Source of the DNA: Paenibacillus phyllosphaerae
Lineage (GTDB): Bacteria > Bacillota > Bacilli > Paenibacillales > Paenibacillaceae
DNA length: 64,000 nt
Direction of reading: 5' to 3'
Assembly (NCBI RefSeq): GCF_014192105.1
Contig: NZ_JACHXK010000010.1
Span: 169,475 to 233,474 of the forward strand
Made by a program: the position numbers and the translations under genes. Below the pieces are notes generated by a model. It saw nothing but the letters and a program-made list of their open reading frames with translations, made no database searches and was not told where the DNA came from. Below are positions 7,546 to 17,394 of the stretch, in pieces (position 1 is the first letter of the stretch; each line of letters starts with the position of its first letter).

Positions 7546-9147
7546 ATGAAAAAGAAAATGGCCGTTGTGGTGGCCGCAGCATTGGTTAGTACGACTTTAT
7601 TGGCCGCTTGCAGCAACAATGGTAATGAAAAGAATTCGCTGCCCAACTCGGAAACATCATCGAATGAGCAAACAACGAATACTTCGACAGAGCCATCGAC
7701 CAAAGCCAGTCAAGAGCCGCTTGATCTAAGCATCTTTTACTTTGATGGTTCTGGTGTCGTGAAAATGGATTCACCGGTACTGACGAAAGCTGCGGAACTC
7801 ACGAATATTAGCTTGAACAATGTAGCTCCCGCAGGAGGAGAAGAAAAACAAGCGTATAATTTGATGCTTGCATCGGGATCTTTGCCTGACCTCATCAGTT
7901 ATTATATCTCGGACTTGAATTCAATCGGTTCGGAAGACGCTTTAGCACCGCTCAATGAGTATATCGATAAGTTCGCGCCTAATTTCAAAAAATTCCTTGA
8001 AGAGAACGAGGACGTTAGAAAAGCGATTACAGCGGCGGATGGGAACATCTACACCATTCCTTCCGTAGCGGACGGAACGGCTTCGACGGGTTGGTTCATC
8101 CGCCAAGATTGGCTGGACAAGCTCAATCTTCAATCGCCAACTACGGTTGATCAATATTACGAGGTGCTGAAAGCATTCCGTGACCAAGATCCGAACGGCA
8201 ACGGCAAAAAAGACGAAGTGCCTTATATGCAGCGTGACAATGTCGTCGGCGCCTACTCGCTGCTGCCGTTGTGGGATGCGTACCATTCCTTCTATATCAA
8301 AGAGAATAAAATTGTATTCGGCCCTTATGAGGATCAGTTTGAAATTGGTATCTCGAACATTGCGAAATGGTATGCCGAAGGATTAATCGATAAAGAGATT
8401 TATACCAGAGCGAAAGCCCGTGAAACGCTGCTGGGCAACAATACAGCTGGTTCTACGCACGATTGGTTTGCTAGCACATCCAATTTTAACAACTCATTAA
8501 AAGACCAAGTGCCAGGACTAAACCTTATTCCATTTGCCCCTCCCGCCAGCAGTTCGGGCAAAGTGTTCGAGGTAGGTAAACGAGCGAAATTAACGGGCTT
8601 TGGCTGGGGAATATCGGCGAATAGCAAACACATCGAAGAAGCAGTGAAGTATTTTGACTTCTGGTGGACGGAAGAAGGCCGCCGTATGTTTAACTTTGGC
8701 ATCGAGGATCAGTCCTACAAGCTTGTTGACGGCAAACCGATATTCACGGAAGAAGTGTTAAGCCAACCAGCGGTAAATGGTTACTTGGTGGAGGCATACG
8801 GTGCACAATTGACGAAAATTGGCGCATGGCAGGATTTCTCGTATGAGGAGCAATGGACGAATGAAATTGCGCTGAAAGGCATCAAACTGTATCAGGATAA
8901 CAATTTGATTTCCTCCGATTACACGCTGCCGCCGCTGAGCTTTACGCAAGAGGAACAGGAGCGAATAACTGATCTTAAAGGTCAAATCGATACGTACTTC
9001 GCCGAGAAAGCGCAAAAGTGGGTGATGGGCGGCGAAGAGGTAGCTTCTAATTTTGCAGCCTACAAGGATGAATTGAAGAAATTAGGCGTTGATGAATATA
9101 TCCAAATTTATAACGATGCCTATACGCGTTACCTGAATATGAAGTAA
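7546..9147 (+). CDS. Extracellular sugar-binding lipoprotein of importer A (LplA/YtcQ-like)
   Basis: This 533-residue substrate-binding protein has an N-terminal signal with lipobox LLAAC, Cys22 being the lipidation site. A Ser/Thr/Glu-rich linker follows, then a family-1 binding fold. Around residue 215, DPNGNGKKDEVP forms an EF-hand-like loop as in the calcium site of the AlgQ alginate-binding proteins. The ribosome site AAAGGGAGGA is strong. The substrate is probably an acidic or rhamnose-containing oligosaccharide released by the neighbouring lyase; that is inference. Confidence 0.9.
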   Translation: MKKKMAVVVAAALVSTTLLAACSNNGNEKNSLPNSETSSNEQTTNTSTEPSTKASQEPLDLSIFYFDGSGVVKMDSPVLTKAAELTNISLNNVAPAGGEEKQAYNLMLASGSLPDLISYYISDLNSIGSEDALAPLNEYIDKFAPNFKKFLEENEDVRKAITAADGNIYTIPSVADGTASTGWFIRQDWLDKLNLQSPTTVDQYYEVLKAFRDQDPNGNGKKDEVPYMQRDNVVGAYSLLPLWDAYHSFYIKENKIVFGPYEDQFEIGISNIAKWYAEGLIDKEIYTRAKARETLLGNNTAGSTHDWFASTSNFNNSLKDQVPGLNLIPFAPPASSSGKVFEVGKRAKLTGFGWGISANSKHIEEAVKYFDFWWTEEGRRMFNFGIEDQSYKLVDGKPIFTEEVLSQPAVNGYLVEAYGAQLTKIGAWQDFSYEEQWTNEIALKGIKLYQDNNLISSDYTLPPLSFTQEEQERITDLKGQIDTYFAEKAQKWVMGGEEVASNFAAYKDELKKLGVDEYIQIYNDAYTRYLNMK

Positions 9148-9154
9148 TATGGAG

Positions 9155-9187
9155 GCAATAGAGAAGCTGATGAGGCTTCTCTATTGC
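9155..9187 (+). terminator. Hairpin between binding-protein and kinase genes
   Basis: A perfect 13-bp stem (9155-9167 with 9175-9187) begins eight bases after the lipoprotein stop, with only a weak T-rich tail. It probably works as a partial terminator that lowers expression of the downstream two-component genes. It also rules out the in-frame start at 9184 for the kinase. Confidence 0.6.
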
Positions 9188-9219
9188 TCATTTCAATACA
9201 CATTGGAGCGTGTCCGAAC

Positions 9220-10983
9220 ATGAGAAAGTGGCTGTATTCTAGCACATTCCGGAAGCGAATATGGTTGTCGATCAGCATGTTTACGGCAGCAGCGTTAATT
9301 GTGTCCGGTATCATCTCTTCTACGATTGCCTCTAATATCTTGGAGAAGAAATCCTATTCCTTAAACCAGGGCATGGTGGATAAATCCGCTCAAGCTTTGG
9401 AGGAGAAGTTGCGGAAAATAAGGCTGGCTGTCCTTACTTTCGTTTCGAGCGACCAGTTTAATCAGTTAATAGCCAGAGCCTCGTCTGGCGAACAGTTAAG
9501 CTACTACGATCATTTCACGCTCAATAAATCCTTGCAGACGCCAATCTTTCAGATGCAGTTGATTGAACCTGGAATCACGTCATTTCTCATACACACACCA
9601 ATCGGTGAGTTCTACTCCAATTCAAGTGGCCGCAATGAAGCTACCTTGTTCGAGAAAAGCAACCTATTCCACTATCTGGACCATAAGCTACCCACTTGGG
9701 TCGAGTCACATGAGGATGATCTATTCGTAGGTAGCAAAAAGGTTCTAAGCTTGTTGTTTGAGCCCTATATCCAGAACACATCATCCAACATGAAGATGGT
9801 GGTGAACGTGAGCGAAACGGCATTGCGGGATTATTTAATGATGAACAATGACGAAGCCGTAATGATGTTGTTTACGGAGAATAGTAAGCTTGCCTTTGAG
9901 ACAGATCCCATTACCCGCGAGTTGTCCAAGAATGAGGGGTTCACAAGTCAGTTGATGGGTAAGAAGGGACATTTTGATTATACGTTTAAAGGCGAGAAGT
10001 ACTTGGTCAATTATTCAACGGTTTCCTATCCTGACAATTGGCTAGTTGTTCATCTAATGAGAAGAGATGCCTTATTGCGGGATGTACGTCTCATACAATG
10101 GATGACTGTCAGTACGATCGTTCTCTTTGTGCTATTGACTCTATTAATTTCTGGCAGGTTAACAAGCCGGCTTCTCAAGCCTTTAAACAATTTGCAGAGT
10201 GTCATGAAAAAGGTAGAGCAAGACGATCTGAAGGTTCGATTCGTCAGCGAATATAAAGATGAATTCACTCATGTAGGCTTGAGACTCAATAGTATGCTGG
10301 ACCGTATTGGGTTGCTGATTCAGGAGCGGACGGAAGCCGAGAAGGCAGAACGTATGGCAGAATTGAAAGCACTGCAGGCGCAAATTAATCCGCACTTTCT
10401 CTATAATACCTTGAACACGATTCTGTGGAAGTCGTTCTCGAATGAACATAACGAGGTCAGGCAAATGATCGTATCTTTATCCAAGCTGTTTCGATTGGGA
10501 TTAAACAATGGAGATGAGCTTACGAACGTCGACAAAGAAATCGAACATGTGTCGGAGTACCTGTTGATCCAAAAGATGTGCTATACAGATTTATTCGAAT
10601 TTGAAATCGAATGCGATGATGAAGTTAAAGATTTTCAGACCTTAAAACTGCTACTTCAGCCCCTAGTGGAAAATTCGATCTTGCATGGCTTCAAAGATCT
10701 TCATGAAAAAGGGTTGATTCGAATTAGCGTAATCCAGGAGCATGGCGTCTTAACCATGCGTGTAGAAGATAATGGGCAAGGATTTGACGCGGTTCGCAAA
10801 ATGGACCAATTCAACATGTCTGAGAGCTCGTCTACAAATGGTTTTGCTTTACACAACATTTATAAGCGGGTTCAACTGTATTACGGGCACAAAGCAGGAT
10901 TTACTATGAGCAGCGTACCTTATGATAAAACGATCATTCAAATTTCGATACCCGTACGAGCAGAAGGAGAGGGTTTTGAGTGA
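9220..10983 (+). CDS. YesM-type sensor histidine kinase
   Basis: This 587-residue membrane kinase has a transmembrane helix at about 14-34, an extracellular sensor of about 250 residues, a second helix near 290-312, HAMP, and a His_kinase domain with INPHFLYNT. His392 is the phospho-acceptor. A HATPase domain follows (PLVENSILHGF, DNGQGFD). ATG 9220 was chosen because the alternative at 9184 lies in a hairpin. It overlaps the regulator gene by four bases and presumably senses the oligosaccharide carried by importer A. Confidence 0.9.
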   Translation: MRKWLYSSTFRKRIWLSISMFTAAALIVSGIISSTIASNILEKKSYSLNQGMVDKSAQALEEKLRKIRLAVLTFVSSDQFNQLIARASSGEQLSYYDHFTLNKSLQTPIFQMQLIEPGITSFLIHTPIGEFYSNSSGRNEATLFEKSNLFHYLDHKLPTWVESHEDDLFVGSKKVLSLLFEPYIQNTSSNMKMVVNVSETALRDYLMMNNDEAVMMLFTENSKLAFETDPITRELSKNEGFTSQLMGKKGHFDYTFKGEKYLVNYSTVSYPDNWLVVHLMRRDALLRDVRLIQWMTVSTIVLFVLLTLLISGRLTSRLLKPLNNLQSVMKKVEQDDLKVRFVSEYKDEFTHVGLRLNSMLDRIGLLIQERTEAEKAERMAELKALQAQINPHFLYNTLNTILWKSFSNEHNEVRQMIVSLSKLFRLGLNNGDELTNVDKEIEHVSEYLLIQKMCYTDLFEFEIECDDEVKDFQTLKLLLQPLVENSILHGFKDLHEKGLIRISVIQEHGVLTMRVEDNGQGFDAVRKMDQFNMSESSSTNGFALHNIYKRVQLYYGHKAGFTMSSVPYDKTIIQISIPVRAEGEGFE

Positions 10984-12581
10984 AAGAGCGATTCTCAATG
11001 GTAGTTATCGATGATATTCCGGCAGTCGTTCACGGCATTGCGAATAATATGGCTTGGACCGAACATGGGATTAAGGTTGTGGGCACAGCGAGCAATGGAC
11101 TAGATGGCTTGCACCTGATCAAGGAAGTCAGACCGGATATTATCATTACGGATATTCGCATGCCGAAATTAAGCGGAATCGAAATGATCCAACAAGCCAA
11201 TCAGTCAGGTGCGAAATTGATCTTTATCAGCGGTTACTCGGACTTTAGCTATGCTCAAGAAGCCGTTAAGCTCGGAGGGTTTGATTATATCGTAAAACCA
11301 TTTACGCCCGAGCAATTACTCGAGGTCGTACTGAGAGCAAAAAGTGTACTGGAGGAAGATAGTCAGAGACAGCGTTATGTATATGATATCGAACGCAAGC
11401 TTAGAGAGAGCATGCCTTTGCTCAGGCAGGAATATTTGAACTTGCTGGTACGCTATCGATCCCATCCGCAAAAGGTAAAAGAGCGATGGGACTTCTTGAA
11501 CGTGGACATGAAAGACGCGGGGTTTATCATTTTTGCCGTGGAGATGGACAATTATTACGCAGGGGATACGAACGCGGCGATCAATGATGTGGAAGTGCAG
11601 CGCTTCGCGCTTCAGAATATTCTAGAGGAGACTTTGCTTGCGGCTACGAAAGCCGTCGTTTTCCGTGATGGGATAAATCGGTTCGTTTGTATTTCGAATG
11701 ATCACGAAGGGCTTGACACGCTGCAGCTTGCCGAACAGTGCCGCGAGAATATTGCCCGTTATTCTCGCGCAACCGTATCGATCGGGGTCGGTAAGACGGT
11801 CGAGCATATTCATGATTTGCCGATCAGCTACCAACAAGCCGTTCATGCGCTATCCTATAATTTCTATTCGGGCGGAAACAGCGTATTCGCCTATCCCCTC
11901 TATGAAGGTGAACAAACCGTCACAATGACCATCTCGTCTGAAAAGGAAAAAGAACTTATTTATATCCTGCGTTCAGGCGCCACGGATCGGATCACGAGCG
12001 TGATAGACGAAATTTTTGGCGAGTGGAATCACATACAGCCGTTGCCTACGCCGGAGAAAGTCAGAGTGTACTGCATGGAATTAATGGTGACGGTCCGTAA
12101 CGCTATGAATGAAGAATTGGATGTCGAAGACAATCGGATATTGGAACACAGAATGGAGGAGATGACCTATCATTCTGCGTCCATAACGGTTCTAAAGTCA
12201 ATCGCGACGGAGATCTGCCATCTGTATTGCAGCCACACGAAGAGTAAACAAAAAGCAACCGCCAACGCCGTCATTAGTCAATCGATTGCTTATATTCGCG
12301 AGAATTTGCATAAAAACGAAACAGTGGATGATTACGCAAAACAAGTACACCTAAGTACAAGCTATTATTCAAATTTATTTAAGAAGGTAACCGGACAATC
12401 CGTTCTCCAGTTTGTCGTTACGGAACGAATGGAGAAAGCCAAGCTTCTGATCTTGCAAGGGTTGCCTCTACAGGAGGTTGCGGAGTTAGTCGGCTATGAT
12501 GAGCGTTCCTATTTCAGCGATGTTTTCAAGAGAAGAACCGGCTTTACGCCGACGGAGTTCCGTAAGCAGTATCAGCCTTAG
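10980..12581 (+). CDS. YesN-type AraC response regulator
   Basis: This 533-residue protein has an N-terminal receiver domain with phospho-acceptor Asp58 in DIIITDIRMPK and the acidic pair near residues 11-12. A middle region resembles those of YesN proteins, and a C-terminal AraC double helix-turn-helix occupies the last 100 residues (VHLSTSYYSNLFKKVTGQSV, ending PTEFRKQY). The GTG start overlaps the kinase stop (GTGA), so the pair is translationally coupled. The expected target is the promoter before 5634, where two direct repeats lie. Confidence 0.92.
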   Translation: MKERFSMVVIDDIPAVVHGIANNMAWTEHGIKVVGTASNGLDGLHLIKEVRPDIIITDIRMPKLSGIEMIQQANQSGAKLIFISGYSDFSYAQEAVKLGGFDYIVKPFTPEQLLEVVLRAKSVLEEDSQRQRYVYDIERKLRESMPLLRQEYLNLLVRYRSHPQKVKERWDFLNVDMKDAGFIIFAVEMDNYYAGDTNAAINDVEVQRFALQNILEETLLAATKAVVFRDGINRFVCISNDHEGLDTLQLAEQCRENIARYSRATVSIGVGKTVEHIHDLPISYQQAVHALSYNFYSGGNSVFAYPLYEGEQTVTMTISSEKEKELIYILRSGATDRITSVIDEIFGEWNHIQPLPTPEKVRVYCMELMVTVRNAMNEELDVEDNRILEHRMEEMTYHSASITVLKSIATEICHLYCSHTKSKQKATANAVISQSIAYIRENLHKNETVDDYAKQVHLSTSYYSNLFKKVTGQSVLQFVVTERMEKAKLLILQGLPLQEVAELVGYDERSYFSDVFKRRTGFTPTEFRKQYQP

Positions 12582-12667
12582 AAAAAATTGCTGCATTGCT
12601 CCAAAAAAGTGGAATTTGAGGGCTTAATTCATCGGAATTTGCCTCATGTTACCCGGGCGATTCAAGT

Positions 12668-12692
12668 TATGATATTTGTGAAAGCGCTTCAC
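12668..12692 (+). promoter_or_regulatory. Promoter -10 with overlapping cre-like operator before the lyase
   Basis: TATGAT at 12668-12673 is followed directly by GTGAAAGCGCTTCAC (12678-12692), an imperfect palindrome close to the CcpA consensus but with two mismatches. An operator covering the start point would give carbon catabolite repression of the lyase. A different LacI-family regulator is equally possible. Confidence 0.5.
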
Positions 12693-12699
12693 TTCGGGA

Positions 12700-12742
12700 G
12701 GGAGGTGATACGGATGTGAGGGGTATATCCATCAACTGCTGA
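12700..12742 (+). promoter_or_regulatory. Strong Shine-Dalgarno followed by a start-stop (ATG-TGA) or 8-codon leader
   Basis: GGGAGGTGAT, almost a full match to the 16S 3' end, precedes ATG 12714 at normal distance, yet the next codon is TGA. An overlapping GTG at 12716 opens an 8-codon frame ending at TGA 12742. The lyase gene begins 52 bases later with its own ribosome site. This could be a minimal leader that tunes translation or RNA stability of the lyase message. Function is inference. Confidence 0.4.
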
Positions 12743-12794
12743 AAGGCTAGACAGCACTTCAAGGCAGCAACAACAACTTAAATGAGGTGAGTTC

Positions 12795-14768
12795 ATGAAA
12801 CGAGTCGGAAAGAGGATCACTGGTTTTTCCCTTTTTGTCACATTAGCTTTGCTCATTACGAGTATCGGAATTGTACCCCCCAAGCAAGTTCAGGCGGCTG
12901 CATTTGCGCATCCGGGAATTCTGCATAATGCGGCTGATCTGACTCGAATGATTAATAATCAGAACACAGAACCCTGGAAGTCGGCGCTTACTGCGTTTAA
13001 GACAGATGCTAAAGCGTCTTCGAGTTACGCGATGCAAGGTCCATACAGCACCGTCTGCCGCAATGACTCAACGCTATCGACTTGCACAAACGCCAATTAT
13101 GGGAATAGCGCATTAGAGAATGATGCCAGAGCGGCTTATTACAATGCGCTCTTATGGAATATATCAGGGAACCAGGCCTATGCCGACAAAGCGATCCAAA
13201 TTCTAAATGGCTGGTCCAGCACCTTAACGACGATCGCTGGGACGGACGCGCAGCTTGCGGCAGGAGACAACGGTATTTTCCTGGCAAATGCGGGTGAGCT
13301 CCTTCGATATAGTAATTCAGGCTGGGCGTCGGCTAATATTACGCAGCTGGAGAATTTGTTGACGAATGTTTTCTATCCGCAGATATCGACGGTAGGGGAT
13401 GCGAACTGGGGCGGGTCATGCTTGAAAACTATGATCTCGATCGCCATTTTCACGAATAATCAAACGATGTTTGATTATGCGATTAACAGTTTCAGGACGA
13501 ATGATTGCGCCGCGATGACGAAGAACATCATGTCCACTGGGCAAATATCCGAGTCGGGAAGAGATCAGGTCCATGCCTTGGGTGGGCTCGGAAACTTAAT
13601 CGTCGTGGCGGAGATTGCTTGGAAGCAAGGTGTGGATTTGTATGGCGATGCAGATAATCGACTTCTGGCTGGCTCGGAATATTGGTCGAATTACAATCTA
13701 GGCAATACCCAGACATCTTATGATACAACTTATGGACGCTGCACCATGGGTCCATGGAGCGCCATTAATGGTACAGGGAGAAGCGCAACAATTGACTGGG
13801 CGCAAAATGAACTGATTTATGCCCACTATGTGGTGCGCAAGGGTATGACAGCCCCATTCTCTACGACCTATATGAATGGAATGCCTGCATCCGATCCCGA
13901 TACTGCGCTGCTCACTTTAGCATATCGACTGGGAACCATTGCTGATTCGACGAAACCAACTGCACCAAGCGGCCTCACCGCAACTCCAGTATCGGATAAA
14001 CTCATCAATTTGAGCTGGACGGCGGCTACGGACAATACGGCTGTCAGCGGATATAAGATTTATCGGAATGGAAGTATCGTTGGCTACTCCCAGTCCACGG
14101 AATATACCGATACGGGATTAACAGCATCCACCGCTTACACTTATTCCGTTAGCGCTTACGATGCGAAGTCGAATACTTCGAATGTCAGCAATACCGTCAC
14201 GCCGACAACGTTGTCCTCATCCGCTTCTCAAATTCCATTCACTAGCCAAGATATCGGTAGTGTAGGGGTTGCAGGCAGCTATAGCTATAGCGGCGGAACG
14301 TATACAGTCAAGGGAGCTGGCAGTGATATCTGGGATAAAACGGATCAATTCCGATTTGCCTATCTCCCCTTAAAAGGAGACCGGACAATAACGGCTCGTG
14401 TTGTCAGTTTGACTAATACGCACTCCTCGGCCAAAGCTGGGGTCATGATTCGCGAAACGCTGCTGGGTTATGGCAGTAACGTATTCTCTGCGATGAAGCC
14501 AACTCAGGCTGTATTCCAGAATAGAACCGCACCTGGGGCCGCAACAAGTTCGTTAACCGCGGCAACAGTATCTGCACCCTACTGGGTCAGAGCAACCCGT
14601 TCTGGTAATACGGTAACAGCGTACATTTCTACGAATGGTACGTCATGGACGCAGACCGGCTCGTCGTCTATTTCTGCAGCTAGTACCGTCTATGTTGGCC
14701 TAGCTGTCACATCTCACGTCAACACGACGCTGACCACCGCGACTTTTGACAATGTCAGTATTCAGTAG
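12795..14768 (+). CDS. Secreted alginate-lyase-like polysaccharide lyase with Fn3 and C-terminal beta-sandwich
   Basis: This 657-residue exported enzyme has a signal peptide at about residues 1-34 (ending VQAAA) and an alpha/alpha-toroid alginate-lyase-type domain to about 385. GRDQVHALGGLGNL near residue 255 fits the conserved Arg/Gln/His stretch of that family. A fibronectin type III domain follows (about 395-475), then a concanavalin-like module (about 483-657). The family cleaves uronic-acid polymers such as alginate or glucuronan by beta-elimination; the precise polymer cannot be told. It sits between two importers whose binding proteins have AlgQ-like calcium loops. The ribosome site is AATGAGGTGAG. 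Confidence 0.82.
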   Translation: MKRVGKRITGFSLFVTLALLITSIGIVPPKQVQAAAFAHPGILHNAADLTRMINNQNTEPWKSALTAFKTDAKASSSYAMQGPYSTVCRNDSTLSTCTNANYGNSALENDARAAYYNALLWNISGNQAYADKAIQILNGWSSTLTTIAGTDAQLAAGDNGIFLANAGELLRYSNSGWASANITQLENLLTNVFYPQISTVGDANWGGSCLKTMISIAIFTNNQTMFDYAINSFRTNDCAAMTKNIMSTGQISESGRDQVHALGGLGNLIVVAEIAWKQGVDLYGDADNRLLAGSEYWSNYNLGNTQTSYDTTYGRCTMGPWSAINGTGRSATIDWAQNELIYAHYVVRKGMTAPFSTTYMNGMPASDPDTALLTLAYRLGTIADSTKPTAPSGLTATPVSDKLINLSWTAATDNTAVSGYKIYRNGSIVGYSQSTEYTDTGLTASTAYTYSVSAYDAKSNTSNVSNTVTPTTLSSSASQIPFTSQDIGSVGVAGSYSYSGGTYTVKGAGSDIWDKTDQFRFAYLPLKGDRTITARVVSLTNTHSSAKAGVMIRETLLGYGSNVFSAMKPTQAVFQNRTAPGAATSSLTAATVSAPYWVRATRSGNTVTAYISTNGTSWTQTGSSSISAASTVYVGLAVTSHVNTTLTTATFDNVSIQ

Positions 14769-14793
14769 TTGAAGAGAGTCGAACAAGCGGTAT

Positions 14794-14825
14794 AACGAAG
14801 GAAGGCGTGAACGCCTTCCTTCGTT
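14794..14825 (+). terminator. Intrinsic terminator after the lyase (first of two)
   Basis: A perfect 14-bp stem (14794-14807 with 14812-14825) closes a TGAA loop 26 bases after the lyase stop. Confidence 0.75.
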
Positions 14826-14861
14826 ACATATGGATACATGGATTGGAGATGCATCTAGAGC

Positions 14862-14890
14862 GGGAAGGCGAATTCGCCTTCCCTTCTTTT
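14862..14890 (+). terminator. Second tandem terminator, in the leader of the AraC gene
   Basis: A perfect 22-base palindrome (14862-14883) is followed by TTCTTTT. It shares the GAAGGCG/CGCCTTC core with the terminator 50 bases upstream, as if duplicated. It lies within the longest open frame of the next gene, so translation probably begins after it. Confidence 0.7.
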
Positions 14891-14907
14891 ATAGGCCTGT
14901 AGGGCGC

Positions 14908-17205
14908 ATGAAGGAAGAGGTGAGAAAGATTCGGAGTGGAAGGGTTTGGACTAGGCCGATTTTTGTGCGATTTCTAGTACCTTATGTGACATTCTTAATC
15001 CTGCTTTCGGTTTGCCTGGCGGTATCTTATGACCGAACGCAGCAGATTGTCAAGGAAGAGATCAAGAAGACTAATCTGCTTGCCTTGGAGCAGGCGAAGC
15101 GGACGATGGAGATCCGGATGTCGGAGCTGAATAACACCATGTGGGAGATGCTTTCACTCGCCTCCGTTATGAGAGCACAGTATATCAATGAGCCTTTCGA
15201 TGGTGGAAATTCCATTCGTTTCCTTAAGGCGAGCCAAGACTTGAAGGGAATGTCCATACAGAATGAATTTATTCTCGACTATTTCCTGCTCTTCAAGCGA
15301 AGTCAGCTAGCGGTTAATCGCGATAAAATTTATACGTTCCAAGAATTAAACGGGCTGTATTTTCGTGTTAACGGGTACGATTACAAGCAGTGGCATAGCC
15401 TGCTCATCGAATCGTTCTATCAGGAGCAGTATTTGCCGGCAATGGCGATCACATTGTCAGACTACGTCCATTCGGCAATTCCGTTTGTGCATACGCTTGG
15501 GAGGAAGGAGGATTCGCTAGGTTCACTGGTCATCCTCATTGACAACAATAAAGTGACCGAGTTGCTCTCCGGTCTGAGGTTGTCTGAGGACAGTATCGCT
15601 TATATTGTCAATAGGCAAGGACAAACTATCAGCTGCGTTACCGGCAATCATTTTGAATGCAGTCCTTCAGCCTCGGAGAGAAAACTGGATACGACCGGTT
15701 TGATCTTATCCTCCACAAATTCGTCGGTGCTCGGCTGGACGTTCGTTGCTGTTTTACCGAAGGAAATTGTGGCCAAGCAATCGTCAGACATTACGCATTC
15801 CATCTTTCAAATGCTATTGGGCTCGCTGATTGTAGGAATTGCCGCTGCGGTATGGTTTGCCTATCGGAGCAGTTATCCTTTAGCGAGGCTGGTCAAGAGC
15901 CTGACGGAGAATGGGGACGCTCAGCTTGCGGCTAGAGGTAGTACCTACAGCTGGATAGAAGAGACCGTCAGCCGTTTGTTCGAGCGCCAGGCTGATATCG
16001 AACGATTACATAAAGCGCAGTTACCGCTCATACAGAATGCCTTCAGTGAACGGCTGCTGAAAGGTGGTTTTTCCTCGGAGGCGGAGATCCGAACTTCCAT
16101 GGCACATGCTGGAATTGCGATGGAAAGTTTGTCATATCTGGTGCTTGCCGTACATTTTCCGGGCTATGGGGATGAGGCGAATCCCCGAATTCTGGCCGAG
16201 ATTGAGACGAAAAAGATGATTGTGAAGGAGGCGCTGGCTGCCTGCTGGGGAGACAAGATTCGTATTCATGATGCCGAGATCTACCATTTAGCCATTATTT
16301 ACCGTTGCTCTCCGGAGGAGATCAATAACAAAAGGGCAATTGAGCAGCGGGCTGTGCAGCTAATTGCTGGCATCTATCGACGCTCAGAGGAGTCCGTTCC
16401 TGTCTTGATCACAGCCGGCAGCTGTTGCTCGGAGCTGCTGCAACTGCCGCAATCATACAGGGAAGCCATTCAAGCGTTTCGCCATCAGGAATGGGAAGAG
16501 TATTGTTCCTTTATTTGGTACGACGAATGTAAGATGAGTCGGACTTTGATGTTTTATCCGCAGGGAATGGAGTCCCAGCTTTTCAACTTCACGTTGATCG
16601 GCGACGAAGAGCGTTGCGAGGGATTGCTGCGGTATTTGTATGAAGAGAATGTAAGGAAACGCAAGCTTTCCTTAGCCATGAAGCAACAGTTCCTAAATGA
16701 ACTCAATGGTACCTACATTAAAATATTGGCAGAGCAAAATCGAGAGCCTGCCGAAGGCGAGGGCTGCATTCAACTGGCGACAATCAAGGAGGCCGAGACT
16801 TACTTTGAGCGGCTGATCGGCAAATACAAAGAGTTGTGCCATCTAATAAACCTTGATAAACGAAGCCATCATAGCGAGCTTCGAGATAAGCTGATCGCTT
16901 TCATCGAAGAGCATGCGTTTGATGCGGATTTAAGCGTGACTAAGGTAGCGAGTGTGTTTGATATTTCAGCAGCATACTTCTCCCAATTTTTCAAAGAGCA
17001 GACAGGCAAAAACTTCTCATTCTATCTGGAAGAAATCAGGATGGGTAGAGCGACGGAATTACTCGTGAATAGGAAGCTATCCATCCATGAGGTGGCAGTG
17101 TTGTCCGGCTATAATTCCTCAAACACGTTTATCCGGGCGTTCAAGCGAAGGTTCGATATGACCCCTTCCGAATACCGGCAGATCCAAACCAATGCATGTA
17201 TGTAA
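14908..17205 (+). CDS. Membrane-anchored AraC-family regulator with extracellular sensor
   Basis: This 765-residue protein has two transmembrane helices (about 15-40 and 298-318) bracketing an extracellular domain like that of YesM kinases. A cytoplasmic region follows, and then a C-terminal AraC DNA-binding domain over the last 100 residues (VFDISAAYFSQFFKEQTGKN, ending MTPSEYRQI). Such one-component membrane regulators (YtdP type) adjoin polysaccharide-use transporters. ATG 14908 and GTG 14920 are both possible starts; the in-frame TTG/ATG region near 14830 is excluded by the terminator at 14862. It probably controls importer B, immediately downstream. Confidence 0.85.
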   Translation: MKEEVRKIRSGRVWTRPIFVRFLVPYVTFLILLSVCLAVSYDRTQQIVKEEIKKTNLLALEQAKRTMEIRMSELNNTMWEMLSLASVMRAQYINEPFDGGNSIRFLKASQDLKGMSIQNEFILDYFLLFKRSQLAVNRDKIYTFQELNGLYFRVNGYDYKQWHSLLIESFYQEQYLPAMAITLSDYVHSAIPFVHTLGRKEDSLGSLVILIDNNKVTELLSGLRLSEDSIAYIVNRQGQTISCVTGNHFECSPSASERKLDTTGLILSSTNSSVLGWTFVAVLPKEIVAKQSSDITHSIFQMLLGSLIVGIAAAVWFAYRSSYPLARLVKSLTENGDAQLAARGSTYSWIEETVSRLFERQADIERLHKAQLPLIQNAFSERLLKGGFSSEAEIRTSMAHAGIAMESLSYLVLAVHFPGYGDEANPRILAEIETKKMIVKEALAACWGDKIRIHDAEIYHLAIIYRCSPEEINNKRAIEQRAVQLIAGIYRRSEESVPVLITAGSCCSELLQLPQSYREAIQAFRHQEWEEYCSFIWYDECKMSRTLMFYPQGMESQLFNFTLIGDEERCEGLLRYLYEENVRKRKLSLAMKQQFLNELNGTYIKILAEQNREPAEGEGCIQLATIKEAETYFERLIGKYKELCHLINLDKRSHHSELRDKLIAFIEEHAFDADLSVTKVASVFDISAAYFSQFFKEQTGKNFSFYLEEIRMGRATELLVNRKLSIHEVAVLSGYNSSNTFIRAFKRRFDMTPSEYRQIQTNACM

Positions 17206-17214
17206 CCGCTTTCC
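17200..17214 (+). promoter_or_regulatory. cre-like site before importer B
   Basis: ATGTAACCGCTTTCC fits the CcpA-site consensus WTGNAANCGNWNNCW except at the last base. It overlaps the stop codon of the AraC gene and lies 180 bp before the first permease. Weak on its own; plausible given similar sites elsewhere in the window. Confidence 0.3.
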
Positions 17215-17394
17215 ATGTGATTGCACCTGAATCTGTCAATATCACAGCCGCAATCCTAGCTAATGTCAATAAATCTGGAAATTGCAACTTTATAATTGGT
17301 AGCGATTTCACTATTCTCAAGGGGAACTGTGCGAAATCCGGCAGTTCGTGATTCTATCGTGCTCAATCCAATCATAAGGGAGGTGTAACGAAGC

